NCBI RefSeq assembly: GCF_001650025.1
Contig: NZ_LVVY01000062.1
Span: 46,868-110,867, forward strand
DNA: 64,000 nucleotides
DNA from: Devosia elaeis
Lineage (GTDB): Bacteria > Pseudomonadota > Alphaproteobacteria > Rhizobiales > Devosiaceae
Reading direction: 5' to 3'
In this document: positions 24,103 to 32,672 of the stretch, in pieces
How the letters are laid out: each line of letters opens with the position of its first letter
How positions within the stretch are numbered: the first letter of the stretch is position 1
The notes under the pieces: generated by a model
Database searches by the model: none
Told to the model about the DNA's origin: nothing
What the model saw: the letters and a program-made list of their open reading frames with translations, nothing else
Translations under genes and position numbers: made by a program

Positions 24103-24825
24103 GTGGCTGTGCTGATCGCGGAAGACGATCAACTTCACCGGGTCTTCGCCCGGCGTATCCTGGGCGAAATCTGGTCCGATGACGGTGAGGTCTATGAGGC
24201 GGCCAATCGGCAGGAAGCCATCCGGCTGGCCCAGACGCACGAGGTTCGCCGCGCCATTCTCGACCTGCAATTGCCGGACGGCTCGGGCGTGGACGTCGCG
24301 CGGGCACTCTGGGCAAGACGCCAGGACACGCAGGTTCTGTTCTGGTCGAACTTCGCCGATGAAGCCTATGTCCGCAGCCTCGGCCGCATCGTCCCGGATC
24401 GCGCGAGCTATGGCTACCTGCTCAAATCCGCTTCCGAGCAGGAGATGCGGGCGGCGCTCGAAGCTGTCTTCTTCAAGGACCGGCGCGTGCTCGACCGGGA
24501 AGTGCGCATCGTGCAGGACCGGATTTCAAACCGGCTCGGCGGGCTGTCCGACACCGAATATGAAGGGCTGATCGACATCGCGCTCGGGCTGACCGACAAG
24601 ATCATCGCGCAGCGCCGGCGGCTATCCTTGCGCGGCGTCCAGAATCGCCTTCGGCACCTCTACGAGAAGCTCGAGATACCCGCGGGCGAAACGAGCCACC
24701 CGCCCCGGTACAATTCCCGGACCCGCGCCGTCACCGTCGCCCTGGAACGGGGATTGATCAATCTCGACGTGCTGACCCGCGAGCAGGAATTCCTGGACAC
24801 CTGGCTGCGGCGGCGCAAAGTCTAG
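24103..24825 (+). CDS. Response regulator, NarL-like with C-terminal extension (paralogue 2)
   Basis: The cognate regulator of the kinase immediately upstream, 240 residues with a GTG start abutting the kinase stop. The receiver has Glu7-Asp8-Asp9, phosphoacceptor Asp54 (ILDLQLP) and Lys in YLLKSA. A LuxR-like helix-turn-helix lies at about 145-190 (LGLTDKIIAQRRRLSLRGVQNRLRHLYEKLEI). The last 45 residues (YNSRTRAVTVALERGLINL) match the corresponding tail of the regulator at 13074 (FNPRSRAVCVAVLRGIINA), a tail not usual in NarL proteins. It probably binds the motif shared by the three promoters of this cluster. Confidence 0.9.
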   Translation: MAVLIAEDDQLHRVFARRILGEIWSDDGEVYEAANRQEAIRLAQTHEVRRAILDLQLPDGSGVDVARALWARRQDTQVLFWSNFADEAYVRSLGRIVPDRASYGYLLKSASEQEMRAALEAVFFKDRRVLDREVRIVQDRISNRLGGLSDTEYEGLIDIALGLTDKIIAQRRRLSLRGVQNRLRHLYEKLEIPAGETSHPPRYNSRTRAVTVALERGLINLDVLTREQEFLDTWLRRRKV

Positions 24826-24839
24826 CGGACAATACCGGA

Positions 24840-24980
24840 TTATGGCGCCGCCGACGCCAGGGCGATCCGCATCCCGGTCGCCGCATCGAAGGCGTGAAGC
24901 GTTTCGGGGTCGGGGCGGTGGTGAGCTGCCTCGTCCTCCTGCCGCTGCACCACCACAAGCGCGGGCTCAGCCGGCGCCAG
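24840..24980 (-). pseudogene. Remnant of an ABC-transporter ATPase gene (UgpC/MsmK-type C terminus)
   Basis: On the minus strand, an open stretch ending in TAA at 24842-24840 codes for a tail containing DPETLHAFDAATGMRIALA. This resembles the extreme C terminus of sugar ABC ATPases of the UgpC/MalK group, which end in a DP..LHLFDA.TG pattern. An in-frame TAG at 24983-24981 and the absence of any upstream ATPase sequence show that the rest is gone. Sugar ABC transporters often neighbour GH127 genes, so a deletion that removed the transporter and brought GH127 to this point is plausible. The match is short, hence moderate confidence. Confidence 0.5.
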
Positions 24981-25000
24981 CTAATGACAATGGAAAGATC

Positions 25001-26923
25001 ATGACCAGTTCGACCAGCCGCCAGTTTCGCCCGCTTCCCGTGCCTTCGGTCAAGGTGGGGGGCTATTGGGGGCATTGGCAGGATGCGGTCTGCGACCATA
25101 CGGCCAGGATTCTGCTCGACCGGTGCGTGGAGGCGCGCATGCTCGAGCAGATCGATCCGGACGTGCCCAGCCCCGGCATCGTCATTCCCATCCTGAACTG
25201 GCTGGGGACGACGCAGATGTTCTGGGACAGCGATTTGGGCAAGTCGATCGAGACCATCGCCTATTCCCTCTATCGCAAGCCCAATGCGGCGCTGGAGGCG
25301 CGGGCCGACGCAATCATCGACATGTATGAGAAGCTGCAGGCGCCGGACGGCTATCTCAATTCCTTCTTCCAGCGCATCAAGCCGGAATGGCAATGGACCA
25401 ATCTGCGCGATTTCCACGAGCTCTATTGCGCCGGGCACATGATCGAGGGTGCGGTGGCCTATTACCAGGCGACCGGAAAGCGCAAATTCCTCGATGTGAT
25501 GTGCCGCATGGCCGATCATTGCGTGAAAAAATTCGGTCGCGGCCCGGGCCAGGTGCGCGGCTATTGCGGGCATGAGGAAATCGAACTGGCCCTGGTCAAG
25601 CTCGCCCGCGTTACCGGCCGGCAGGATTACATGGACCTGGCCAAATTTTTCGTCGACGAGCGGGGGCAGACGCCGAACTTCTTCGTCGAGGAAGCCCGGG
25701 CCCATGGCCGCGACCCCAAGGGCGTGCAGAAGAGCACGCTGGAATATAATCAATCCCACCTGCCGGTGCGCGAGCAGGCCAAGGTGGTCGGCCATGCGGT
25801 GCGGGCCATGTATCTCTATGCGGCCATGGCGGACCTCGCCACCGAATATAATGACGACAGCCTGACCGCGGCGCTGGAGACGCTGTGGGCGGATCTCACG
25901 CGCAAGCAGATGTATATTACCGGCGGGATCGGGCCGGCTGCGGCCAATGAGGGCTTCACCGATCACTATGACCTGCCCAATGACAGCGCCTATGCGGAAA
26001 CCTGCGCTTCGGTGGGCCTGGTCTTCTGGGCCTCGCGCATGCTGGGGCGCGGACCCGACCGGCTTTATGCCGACATCCTGGAACAGGCGCTTTACAACGG
26101 GGCCATTACCGGGCTGTCGCTCGACGGCAAGACCTTCTTCTATGACAATCCGCTGGAATCGAGCGGCAAGCATCATCGCTGGACCTGGCATCCCTGTCCC
26201 TGCTGCCCGCCCAATATCGCGCGGCTGGTGGCCTCGCTCGGCTCCTATATCTATCAGGTGGCCGATGACGAGATCGCGGTGCATCTGTTCGCCGAAAGCG
26301 AAGCGCGGGTGGAACTGGCGAACGGGGCGCGGTTCACATTGCGGCAGGAAACCGACTATCCCTGGTCGGGCGACATATCCATCGCCATCGACCCCGAAGT
26401 GCCGGCGCGCTTTGCGGTATCGCTGCGGGTGCCCGCCTGGGCCCGGGAGGCCAGGCTCATGGTCAACGGCCAGCCGGTCGATCCGGGTGCCGTGGGTGCG
26501 GAGGGCTATATCCGGATCGAGCGGGAATGGACAAAAGGCGACAGCCTGGCAATGACGCTGCCGCTGGAGCCGCGGCTGCTGCGCGCGCATCCTGCGGTGC
26601 GCCAGGATGCCGGGCGGGTGGCGATCATGCGCGGCCCGCTGGTCTATTGCCTGGAAGGGGCCGACAATGGTGCGGGGCTGAATTCGGTCCTGCTGCGGCA
26701 TGGTCTGGGCGCGGCGCAGACGGCGACCATCCCCGACCTGCGGGGGGCGATCGCCATTGACCTGCCGGTGCTGCGCGAAAGTGGGGAAAGCTGGGGCGAG
26801 GCGCTCTATGCCGAAAAGGCGCCGGAGACCGAGCCGGGCCAGGCGCGCCTCGTGCCCTATCATCTGTGGGACAATCGCGCGCCAGGCGAAATGCTGGTCT
26901 GGCTGCGGCAGGCGGCGGAGTAA
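25001..26923 (+). CDS. GH127 family beta-L-arabinofuranosidase
   Basis: A cytoplasmic glycoside hydrolase of 640 residues (no signal peptide), expected to release L-arabinose from beta-linked oligosaccharides. The start at 25001 follows ggaaag. The catalytic set of HypBA1-type enzymes is visible: Glu333 and Cys335 in YAETCAS, and Cys401-Cys402 in HPCPCCPPN, giving three cysteines and one Glu for zinc, with Cys401 the expected nucleophile. The alpha/alpha barrel fills about the first 415 residues; two beta-sandwich regions follow. It stands alone: no transporter or sugar kinase is nearby, only the apparent ATPase gene remnant just upstream. Confidence 0.93.
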   Translation: MTSSTSRQFRPLPVPSVKVGGYWGHWQDAVCDHTARILLDRCVEARMLEQIDPDVPSPGIVIPILNWLGTTQMFWDSDLGKSIETIAYSLYRKPNAALEARADAIIDMYEKLQAPDGYLNSFFQRIKPEWQWTNLRDFHELYCAGHMIEGAVAYYQATGKRKFLDVMCRMADHCVKKFGRGPGQVRGYCGHEEIELALVKLARVTGRQDYMDLAKFFVDERGQTPNFFVEEARAHGRDPKGVQKSTLEYNQSHLPVREQAKVVGHAVRAMYLYAAMADLATEYNDDSLTAALETLWADLTRKQMYITGGIGPAAANEGFTDHYDLPNDSAYAETCASVGLVFWASRMLGRGPDRLYADILEQALYNGAITGLSLDGKTFFYDNPLESSGKHHRWTWHPCPCCPPNIARLVASLGSYIYQVADDEIAVHLFAESEARVELANGARFTLRQETDYPWSGDISIAIDPEVPARFAVSLRVPAWAREARLMVNGQPVDPGAVGAEGYIRIEREWTKGDSLAMTLPLEPRLLRAHPAVRQDAGRVAIMRGPLVYCLEGADNGAGLNSVLLRHGLGAAQTATIPDLRGAIAIDLPVLRESGESWGEALYAEKAPETEPGQARLVPYHLWDNRAPGEMLVWLRQAAE

Positions 26924-27877
26924 GCAATGACCCGCAGCAAAGCCATGGCGCTGCCCGCGGGGCAAGCCCGAGGGTGACGAGCGGTGGGTGCGGCAAACGC
27001 CGCACCCCCACCTCCCCCTTGACGGGGGAGGTAGCGCAGCTTGGCCGAAGGCCTTAGCGAAGCTGGGAGGGGGTGCCGGCAGGCGATGGAATCAAACACT
27101 CTGCCACCCCGTCCCCCTCACCCGTCTCGGGCTGCGCCCGATCCAGCCCTACCGGGCCTTGCTCGCTAAAATCGCTCCACCGGAGCGATTTCCGGGCGCT
27201 TGCAAGCCTCTCCCCGAGGGGGAGAGGAATAAGAGGCGCTGTACCGAAACAAACGCCGGCCCATTCTTCTCCCCCTCGGGGAGAAGGTGGCCCGAAGGGG
27301 CGGATGAGGGGCTTCGAGCCGCCTCGCAGGGCAAATCTCTCCAGCGGAGAGATTTGAGGCGAGAAGGCCATGAGCGCTATGCGCGAATGGCACGAACCCG
27401 CAAAAAAACCAAAACTTATCCCCACCCCCCATCATCCCATATTACTCTCCCCCCATCAGCCGGGTGGAGATGGGGTTGCAACGATCAACCGTCCGGCGAC
27501 AGTCGGGAGGCCTCTGCATCGTTAACGGAGGCTGGGTCCGGGGATGGGAAATTCCGGTGAGAGCCGGCCCTAGGAAACCCCCTGCCGGAAATCCCGACGC
27601 CCCGAGGCGGATTGCGTCTCGTTTTTAAATTCTGAGGCGGAATCCGCCTCGGGGCTTCCATCGACGTTTCAAACCCGGAGGTTTTTAAACCGGCCGGCAC
27701 TTCGGCACGCCCCGGCGCTGCGGAAGGATCTTTGACATCGGGCCTGATGGAGGCCGATTCGGCCTCGCCCGCTGGGCGCATAGCACCAATGAAGGGCTGG
27801 CGTGGCGGGCCGGGATGCCCTATCTCCCCCAGCAAGAGCCGGGCGCTGTCGGACCCGGCCGGGTTGGAGGACTTCCC
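26924..27877. repeat. Gene-free 950-base region rich in palindromic repeats, upstream of panB
   Basis: No supported gene lies here. A short family-B element (gcccgagggtgacgag) is at 26966-26981. A complete family-A element spans about 27000-27073, with outer arms ctcccccttgacgggggag and gcgcagcttggcc/aagctggga. Family-C elements (ctctccccgagggggagagg, tctccccctcggggagaagg) lie within 27105-27365. Another inverted repeat (ccccgaggcgga / ccgcctcgggg) is at 27601-27652. The last 230 bases should hold the panB promoter; none is obvious. Confidence 0.65.
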
Positions 27878-28696
27878 ATGTCGGCCCAGACCCCCACGAA
27901 ACGCCTCACCATCCGCGATATCGCCGCCTTGCGCCGCCGTGGCGAGGCCATCGCCATGCTCACCGCCTATGACGCGGTGATGGCCGCCCTGGTCGAAACG
28001 GCGGGCGTCGATATGATCCTCATTGGCGACAGCCTGGGCAATGTGGTGCTCGGTCATGAGACCACGCTGCCGGTCAGCCTCGAGGACATGATCCGTCATG
28101 CCGCGGCGGTGAAACGCGGTTCGTCGCGGGCGCTGCTGGTCTGCGACATGCCGTTCGGTTCGGTGACCGATCCGGACAGCGCGCTGGCCAATGCGGTTCG
28201 GGTGATGAAGGAGACCGGCGTCGAAGCCGTCAAGGTCGAGGGCGGGCTGGCCATGGTGCCCACCATCGAGCGCCTGGTGGGGCATGGGATTGCCGTCATG
28301 GCCCATATCGGGCTCACCCCGCAATCAGTGCACCAGATGGGCGGCTATTACATGCACGGCAAGGACGAGGTTTCGGCCGCGCGGCTGCGCGAGGAAGCCC
28401 AGGCACTGGAAGCGGCAGGGGCCTTCGCCATCGTCCTCGAATGCGTGACGCCGGCGCTGGCCGCAGAGATCACGCTGTCGCTGACCATTCCCACGATCGG
28501 CATCGGTTCGGGCAAGGATTGTGCCGGCCAGGTGCTGGTGGTCAACGACCTGATCGGGCTCAATACCAGCCCGCCCCCCAGCTTTGCCAGGCCACGGGCC
28601 GATGTGGCTTCGGTCATTCGCGCGGCGGTGGGGGAATATGTGGCCGAGACCAAGGCGGAACGCGGGCCGATCCCCATGCCGCGGCGGGCCGAATAA
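27878..28696 (+). CDS. panB: 3-methyl-2-oxobutanoate hydroxymethyltransferase
   Basis: The first committed step of pantothenate synthesis: transfers a hydroxymethyl group from methylenetetrahydrofolate to 2-oxoisovalerate, giving ketopantoate. 272 residues, the normal length; the start at 27878 follows ggagga. Motifs are MLTAYDAVMAALVETAGVDMILIGDSLGNV (magnesium and substrate), LLVCDMPFGS, EGG at the substrate loop, and GHIGLTPQS-like AHIGLTPQSVHQMGGY. The stop overlaps the coaBC start by one base. Together with coaBC and panC it forms a pantothenate/coenzyme A unit. Confidence 0.96.
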   Translation: MSAQTPTKRLTIRDIAALRRRGEAIAMLTAYDAVMAALVETAGVDMILIGDSLGNVVLGHETTLPVSLEDMIRHAAAVKRGSSRALLVCDMPFGSVTDPDSALANAVRVMKETGVEAVKVEGGLAMVPTIERLVGHGIAVMAHIGLTPQSVHQMGGYYMHGKDEVSAARLREEAQALEAAGAFAIVLECVTPALAAEITLSLTIPTIGIGSGKDCAGQVLVVNDLIGLNTSPPPSFARPRADVASVIRAAVGEYVAETKAERGPIPMPRRAE

Positions 28697-29907
28697 TGGC
28701 CAATATCCTGATCGCCGTTTCCGGGTCGATTTCGGCCTACAAGATTGCCGACGTGGTATCGGAACTGGGCAAGGCCGGGCATGAGGTGCAGTGCATCCTG
28801 ACCAGGAGCGCGAAGGAATTCGTGAGCCCGCTGGTGCTGGAAACGCTGAGCGGCCGGCCGGCGCGGTCCGAGGTTTTCGGGCCGGATGTGTCGGGGACCG
28901 AGCATATCGACCTGGCGCGGTGGACGGATTTGCTGGTGTTTGCGCCGGCCAGCGCCAACATGCTGGCGCGGCTGGCTTTGGGGCTGGCGGATGACCTGCC
29001 ATCGACGGTGGCGCTGGCGAGCGAGGCGCCGATGCTGATCGCGCCGGCGATGAATACGGTGATGTGGGAAAAGGCCGTTGTGCAGCAGAACCTTGCGACC
29101 CTGGTGGCGCGCGGGGCGCAGGTGGTGAACCCGGCTTCGGGGCTGCTGGCCTGTGGCGAGGTGGGCATGGGCAAGCTGGCGCCGGTGGCCGAAATCGTCG
29201 CGGCGATCGAGCGGCTGGCGGCGCGGCCGAGGGTCCTGGACCTCACAGATGAACGGATATTGATCACGGCGGGGCCGACCACGACCGCCATCGACGCGGT
29301 GCGCTATATCACCAATCATTCGACCGGACGCATGGGCGCGGCCATGGCCGAGGAAGCGCTGCGGCGCGGGGCAGTGGTGGATTATGTGCTGGGCATCGAC
29401 AAGGGCGTGGTGCGACCGGTGGCGCCGCGCGGGGCCGAGGGACGGCTCAATCTGATCGAGGTGCGGACGGCCGAGGAGATGGCGGCGGCGGCGCTCGAAA
29501 AACTGCCATTGGTTCAAGGCGTTGTGGCGAGCGCGGCGGTGATGGACTATTCCGTCGCCAGCCCATCGGCGAGCAAGCTCAAGCGGGCCTCGGACGCCAT
29601 CGCGCTCGATCTCGTGCCTTCGGTGGATGTGCTGGGCGCGCTGCGCCAGGCGGCAAAAGATCAATGGTTCCTGGGCTTTGCGGCCGAGACCGACGATGTC
29701 GAGACGCATGGCAAGGGCAAGCTCGAGGCCAAGGGGCTCGATTTCCTGTTTGCCAATGAGGTGGCCAAGCTGGGCGTGGCGGGGCAGACGGGCTTTGCCG
29801 TGGGCACCAATGCCGGAGTGCTGCTGGGCAAGGACGGATCGCGGCATGAACTCAAGCTGGGCAGCAAGGCCGAGATCGCCCGGCAAATCTGGGACCGTAT
29901 TGCATGA
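28696..29907 (+). CDS. coaBC: Bifunctional phosphopantothenoylcysteine decarboxylase / phosphopantothenate-cysteine ligase
   Basis: Two consecutive coenzyme A steps in one 403-residue protein. The N-terminal CoaC flavoprotein (1-185) has VSGSISAYK, the ILTRSAKEFV segment, MNTVMW and the active-site cysteine in GLLACGEVGMGKLA. The C-terminal CoaB domain (about 190-400) starts ILITAGPTTTAIDAVRYITNHSTGRMG and contains KLKRASD and FANEV, binding CTP and cysteine. It overlaps panB by one base and panC by four, so pantothenate synthesis and its use are coupled. This gene is not usually between panB and panC. Confidence 0.95.
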   Translation: MANILIAVSGSISAYKIADVVSELGKAGHEVQCILTRSAKEFVSPLVLETLSGRPARSEVFGPDVSGTEHIDLARWTDLLVFAPASANMLARLALGLADDLPSTVALASEAPMLIAPAMNTVMWEKAVVQQNLATLVARGAQVVNPASGLLACGEVGMGKLAPVAEIVAAIERLAARPRVLDLTDERILITAGPTTTAIDAVRYITNHSTGRMGAAMAEEALRRGAVVDYVLGIDKGVVRPVAPRGAEGRLNLIEVRTAEEMAAAALEKLPLVQGVVASAAVMDYSVASPSASKLKRASDAIALDLVPSVDVLGALRQAAKDQWFLGFAAETDDVETHGKGKLEAKGLDFLFANEVAKLGVAGQTGFAVGTNAGVLLGKDGSRHELKLGSKAEIARQIWDRIA

Positions 29908-30776
29908 CCTTGATTTTGAAGGATAAAGCGGCGCTGCGGGCCTGGCGCGCGACGCTGGCGCCGGGGCAGAAGCTGGGCTTCGTGCCGACCATGGGGGCGC
30001 TGCATGCGGGCCATATCAGCCTCATGGAACAGGCGCGGGCGGCGGCGGACGTGGTCATTGCCTCGATCTTCGTCAATCCGCTGCAATTCGGGCCCAACGA
30101 GGATCTGTCGCGCTATCCGCGTCCCATCGAAGCCGACCTGGCCAAGCTGGAGGCGGCGGGTGTGGATGCGCTGTTCCTGCCGTCGGTGGAGGACATGTAT
30201 CCGCCGGGCGCATCGACTTTCGTTGAGGAATCCATGGTTTCGTTGCCGCTTTGCGGGGCGGAGCGGCCCGGGCATTTCCGCGGCGTGGCCACGGTGGTGC
30301 TGAAGCTGTTCAACCTGGTGCAGCCGCATCTGGCGGTTTTCGGGCAGAAGGATGCCCAGCAATGCGCGGTGATCGAGCGCATGGTGCGGGACCTGGACGT
30401 GCCGGTGGATATCCGGCGGGGGGCGATCGTGCGGGAGGCGGATGGCCTGGCGTTGAGTTCGCGCAACGTCTATCTGTCGCCAGAAGATCGGGCAGCCGCA
30501 CCCCTTATTTATCAAAGCCTTAGGGCGGTCGAGGCGGCCTATTTCGATGGCGAGCACGATGCCGGAAAGCTGGCGGCGCTGGGCTTGGCGGTGCTAGCAC
30601 GGTCGGAGCGGATCGTGCCGCAATATTGGGAGGTGCGGGACCCCGAAAGCCTCGGCGCCATCGCCAAGGTGGGGTCGCGCGGGGCGCTCCTGGCGGTGGC
30701 GGCGCATCTGGGCACGACGCGCCTTATCGACAATCTATTGCTGTCCCCGGGCAGTGCCGCAAAGGCAATTGGCTAG
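29904..30776 (+). CDS. panC: Pantothenate synthetase
   Basis: Condenses pantoate and beta-alanine using ATP, 290 residues. The nucleotidyltransferase signature GFVPTMGALHAGHISLM covers the HxGH ATP site, followed by SIFVNPLQFGPNEDLSRYPR, the FRGVATVVLKLFNLVQP dimer helix, and GLALSSRNVYLSP in place of KMSKS. It starts by an ATGA overlap with coaBC. No panD or panE is nearby. Confidence 0.96.
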   Translation: MTLILKDKAALRAWRATLAPGQKLGFVPTMGALHAGHISLMEQARAAADVVIASIFVNPLQFGPNEDLSRYPRPIEADLAKLEAAGVDALFLPSVEDMYPPGASTFVEESMVSLPLCGAERPGHFRGVATVVLKLFNLVQPHLAVFGQKDAQQCAVIERMVRDLDVPVDIRRGAIVREADGLALSSRNVYLSPEDRAAAPLIYQSLRAVEAAYFDGEHDAGKLAALGLAVLARSERIVPQYWEVRDPESLGAIAKVGSRGALLAVAAHLGTTRLIDNLLLSPGSAAKAIG

Positions 30777-30790
30777 CAGACTGTGAACGC

Positions 30791-31168
30791 TCACGCCGAG
30801 GCCAGGGCGTTATTGCCAAAATAGCGCAGCGGGCGGATCTCGTAGGAGCCGGTACCCGGATTGGCGATGGCGAGACGTTTGGCGAAATCGAGTGCCTCGT
30901 CCATGTTGTCGCAATCGGCGACATAGAAGCCGAGAAATTGCTCCTTGGTTTCGGCGAAGGGGCCGTCGAAGACGACCGGGCCGCCGGAGCTCTTTTTCAG
31001 CGTCTTGGCTTCGTCGGTATTCCAGAGGCGGACGACCGGGCCGAGCTTGCCCTTTTCGCTCATGTCGGCCTGGACCGCGCCCAGCCGCTCCATGCAGGCG
31101 GCATCCTGCTCGGGCGTCCAGCGCGAGACTTCCTTTTCGTCGTTATAGCAGAGAATGGCATAGAGCAT
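30791..31168 (-). CDS. YCII-related (DGPF) domain protein
   Basis: A small cytoplasmic protein of 125 residues with the dimeric alpha/beta barrel of the YCII/DGPF family. The family signature FDGPFAETKEQFLGFYVADC is present, with MLYAILCYND at the start and SYEIRPLR at the end. These proteins often accompany ECF sigma factors, but none is here. It is convergent with panC, 14 bases from its stop. Function unknown. Confidence 0.85.
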   Translation of the reverse strand: MLYAILCYNDEKEVSRWTPEQDAACMERLGAVQADMSEKGKLGPVVRLWNTDEAKTLKKSSGGPVVFDGPFAETKEQFLGFYVADCDNMDEALDFAKRLAIANPGTGSYEIRPLRYFGNNALASA

Positions 31169-31245
31169 GGCAGCACCTTGTCACTGTGTCCTGCGGCTGT
31201 CTCGATGGCCGCTTCGGGTGGGGGAATATGGATCGGCTTTGCGCC

Positions 31246-32127
31246 TCAGGCAACGGGGAGCGCGGGGCGGCGGGCAATCGTGATGGTGGCGCCGATGGAA
31301 GCGACCATGATGGCGGCGATGCCGGCCACCTGTCCGAGACCGAGGGTTTCATGAAGGATGAGCAGGCCCGAAAGGGCCGCGAAGGCGGGCTGGCCGGACA
31401 TGAGGATGCCGAAGAGCCGGGCCGGGATATGGGGCAGGGCCACCATGTCCAGGGCATAGGGAATGGCGCTGGAGAGCAGGGCGACGGCAAGGGCCAGCGG
31501 CAGGATGGCGGGGTCGATGAGGGCCGTGCCGGCGTCGGCGACGCCGAAGGGCAGGGCGATCACCGCGGCACTGGCGACGCCGAGCGCGGCGATGTGGGGG
31601 CCGCCGGCCCCATTCTTGCCGGACTGGCCGGCGCGCTGGCCGAAAATGATATAGCCGGCCCAGCAGGCCCCGGCGCAGAGGGCGAGGACGACGCCGAGCG
31701 GAGAAATATCGCCATTGCTCTCGCCCCAGGGCAGCAGCAGGGCGAAGCCGGCCAGGGCCAGGACGATCCAGAAGAAATCGAGCGGCTTGCGGGCGCCGAA
31801 CAGCGCGACGGCCAGCGGGCCGGTAAATTCGAGGGCCACGGCGATGCCCAGGGGAATGTGTTCGAGCGCGGCATAGAAGAACAGGTTCATCGCCCCCATG
31901 GCGCCGCCATAGAGCAGGACGGCGCGCCATTGCGCCTTGTCGAGGCGGTGACGCCAGGGGCGGAAAATGGCGACGAGGACCAGGGCTGCGAGGGTCAGGC
32001 GCAGGGCGGTGGCGCCCTGGGCGCCGACCAGGGGGAACAGCATTTTGGCAAAGCTGGCCCCGGTCTGGGTGAAGACCATGCCGAGGGTGACGAGGAGGAC
32101 GGGGAGCGCGATGGAGGAGGGCCGCAC
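31246..32127 (-). CDS. EamA/DMT-family transporter (RhtA-like)
   Basis: An inner-membrane exporter of 293 residues with ten predicted helices in two EamA repeats. Features include MVFTQTGASFAKMLFP, LRLTLAALVLV, ALEHIPLGIAVALEFTGPLAVALFGA and the repeat LSSAIPYALDMVALPHIPARLFGILMSGQPAFAALSGL. This resembles the RhtA group, which exports threonine and homoserine, but the substrate is not established. It is followed on the same strand by nothing related; the GFA gene upstream ends 24 bases before its start. Confidence 0.9.
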   Translation of the reverse strand: MRPSSIALPVLLVTLGMVFTQTGASFAKMLFPLVGAQGATALRLTLAALVLVAIFRPWRHRLDKAQWRAVLLYGGAMGAMNLFFYAALEHIPLGIAVALEFTGPLAVALFGARKPLDFFWIVLALAGFALLLPWGESNGDISPLGVVLALCAGACWAGYIIFGQRAGQSGKNGAGGPHIAALGVASAAVIALPFGVADAGTALIDPAILPLALAVALLSSAIPYALDMVALPHIPARLFGILMSGQPAFAALSGLLILHETLGLGQVAGIAAIMVASIGATITIARRPALPVA

Positions 32128-32151
32128 GGCACGGGCTTTCGGGGATAGGGA

Positions 32152-32508
32152 TCAGTGGAACAGGCCGGTGCCCGCCGTATCCTTGTAGTGGATTTCGGCC
32201 GCGGCGAGGAGCGCCGGATCGAGCAGGCGCGCATTGATGCCCAGGGTTTCACGACCGGCCTTGCGCGGATGCCAATGGGTGAGGCAGCCGCAAGTGGCGC
32301 AGCGGTGGAAATCGACGTGCCTGCCGTTCCAGGCATAGGTGTCGGTCGGGGACGTCGCCGCGATACCGATTTCGGCAATCGGATAATAGGCCCAGAGTAC
32401 GCCGTAGCGGCGGCAGAGGCTGCAATTGCACTGGGTGATCCGGGCCGGCGCGGCGGGGAGCCGGAGGGTCACGGCGCCGCAATGGCAGGTGGCGAGGATA
32501 TCAGGCAT
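32152..32508 (-). CDS. GFA-family (glutathione-dependent formaldehyde-activating type) zinc protein
   Basis: A 118-residue zinc protein of the GFA/CENP-V fold. The zinc cysteines are visible as CHCG near residue 8, CNCSLC near 32 and CATCGC near 70. The start at 32508 was chosen because the domain begins directly there; an ATG thirteen codons upstream is possible. Despite the family name most members have no proven activity on formaldehyde. It precedes the EamA transporter on the same strand. Confidence 0.85.
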   Translation of the reverse strand: MPDILATCHCGAVTLRLPAAPARITQCNCSLCRRYGVLWAYYPIAEIGIAATSPTDTYAWNGRHVDFHRCATCGCLTHWHPRKAGRETLGINARLLDPALLAAAEIHYKDTAGTGLFH

Positions 32509-32672
32509 GGCGGGGACCGCGTGGGGCTGGTTTTCGAGGGCTCGCATTGGCCTAGCTTGGGCAAGGGGTCGGGGCAAGGGGAGGGTGACGGAGGCGGTGG
32601 TTGGCGCGCTCGGCAATTGACCCGGCGCATTGCATCCTTTAGCGCTTGCTGACCGGAACAAAGGAGGAATCC

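Noticed and set aside
24758..26965. A 735-codon minus-strand frame antisense to the GH127 gene
   Set aside because: Same cause; the plus strand codes for a complete GH127 enzyme with all catalytic residues.
27520..27600. Possible cobalamin or other riboswitch upstream of panB
   Set aside because: Fragments such as ggaaattccggtgagagccgg faintly recall cobalamin elements, but the conserved B12-box and the rest of the fold are missing, and panB is not a known target.
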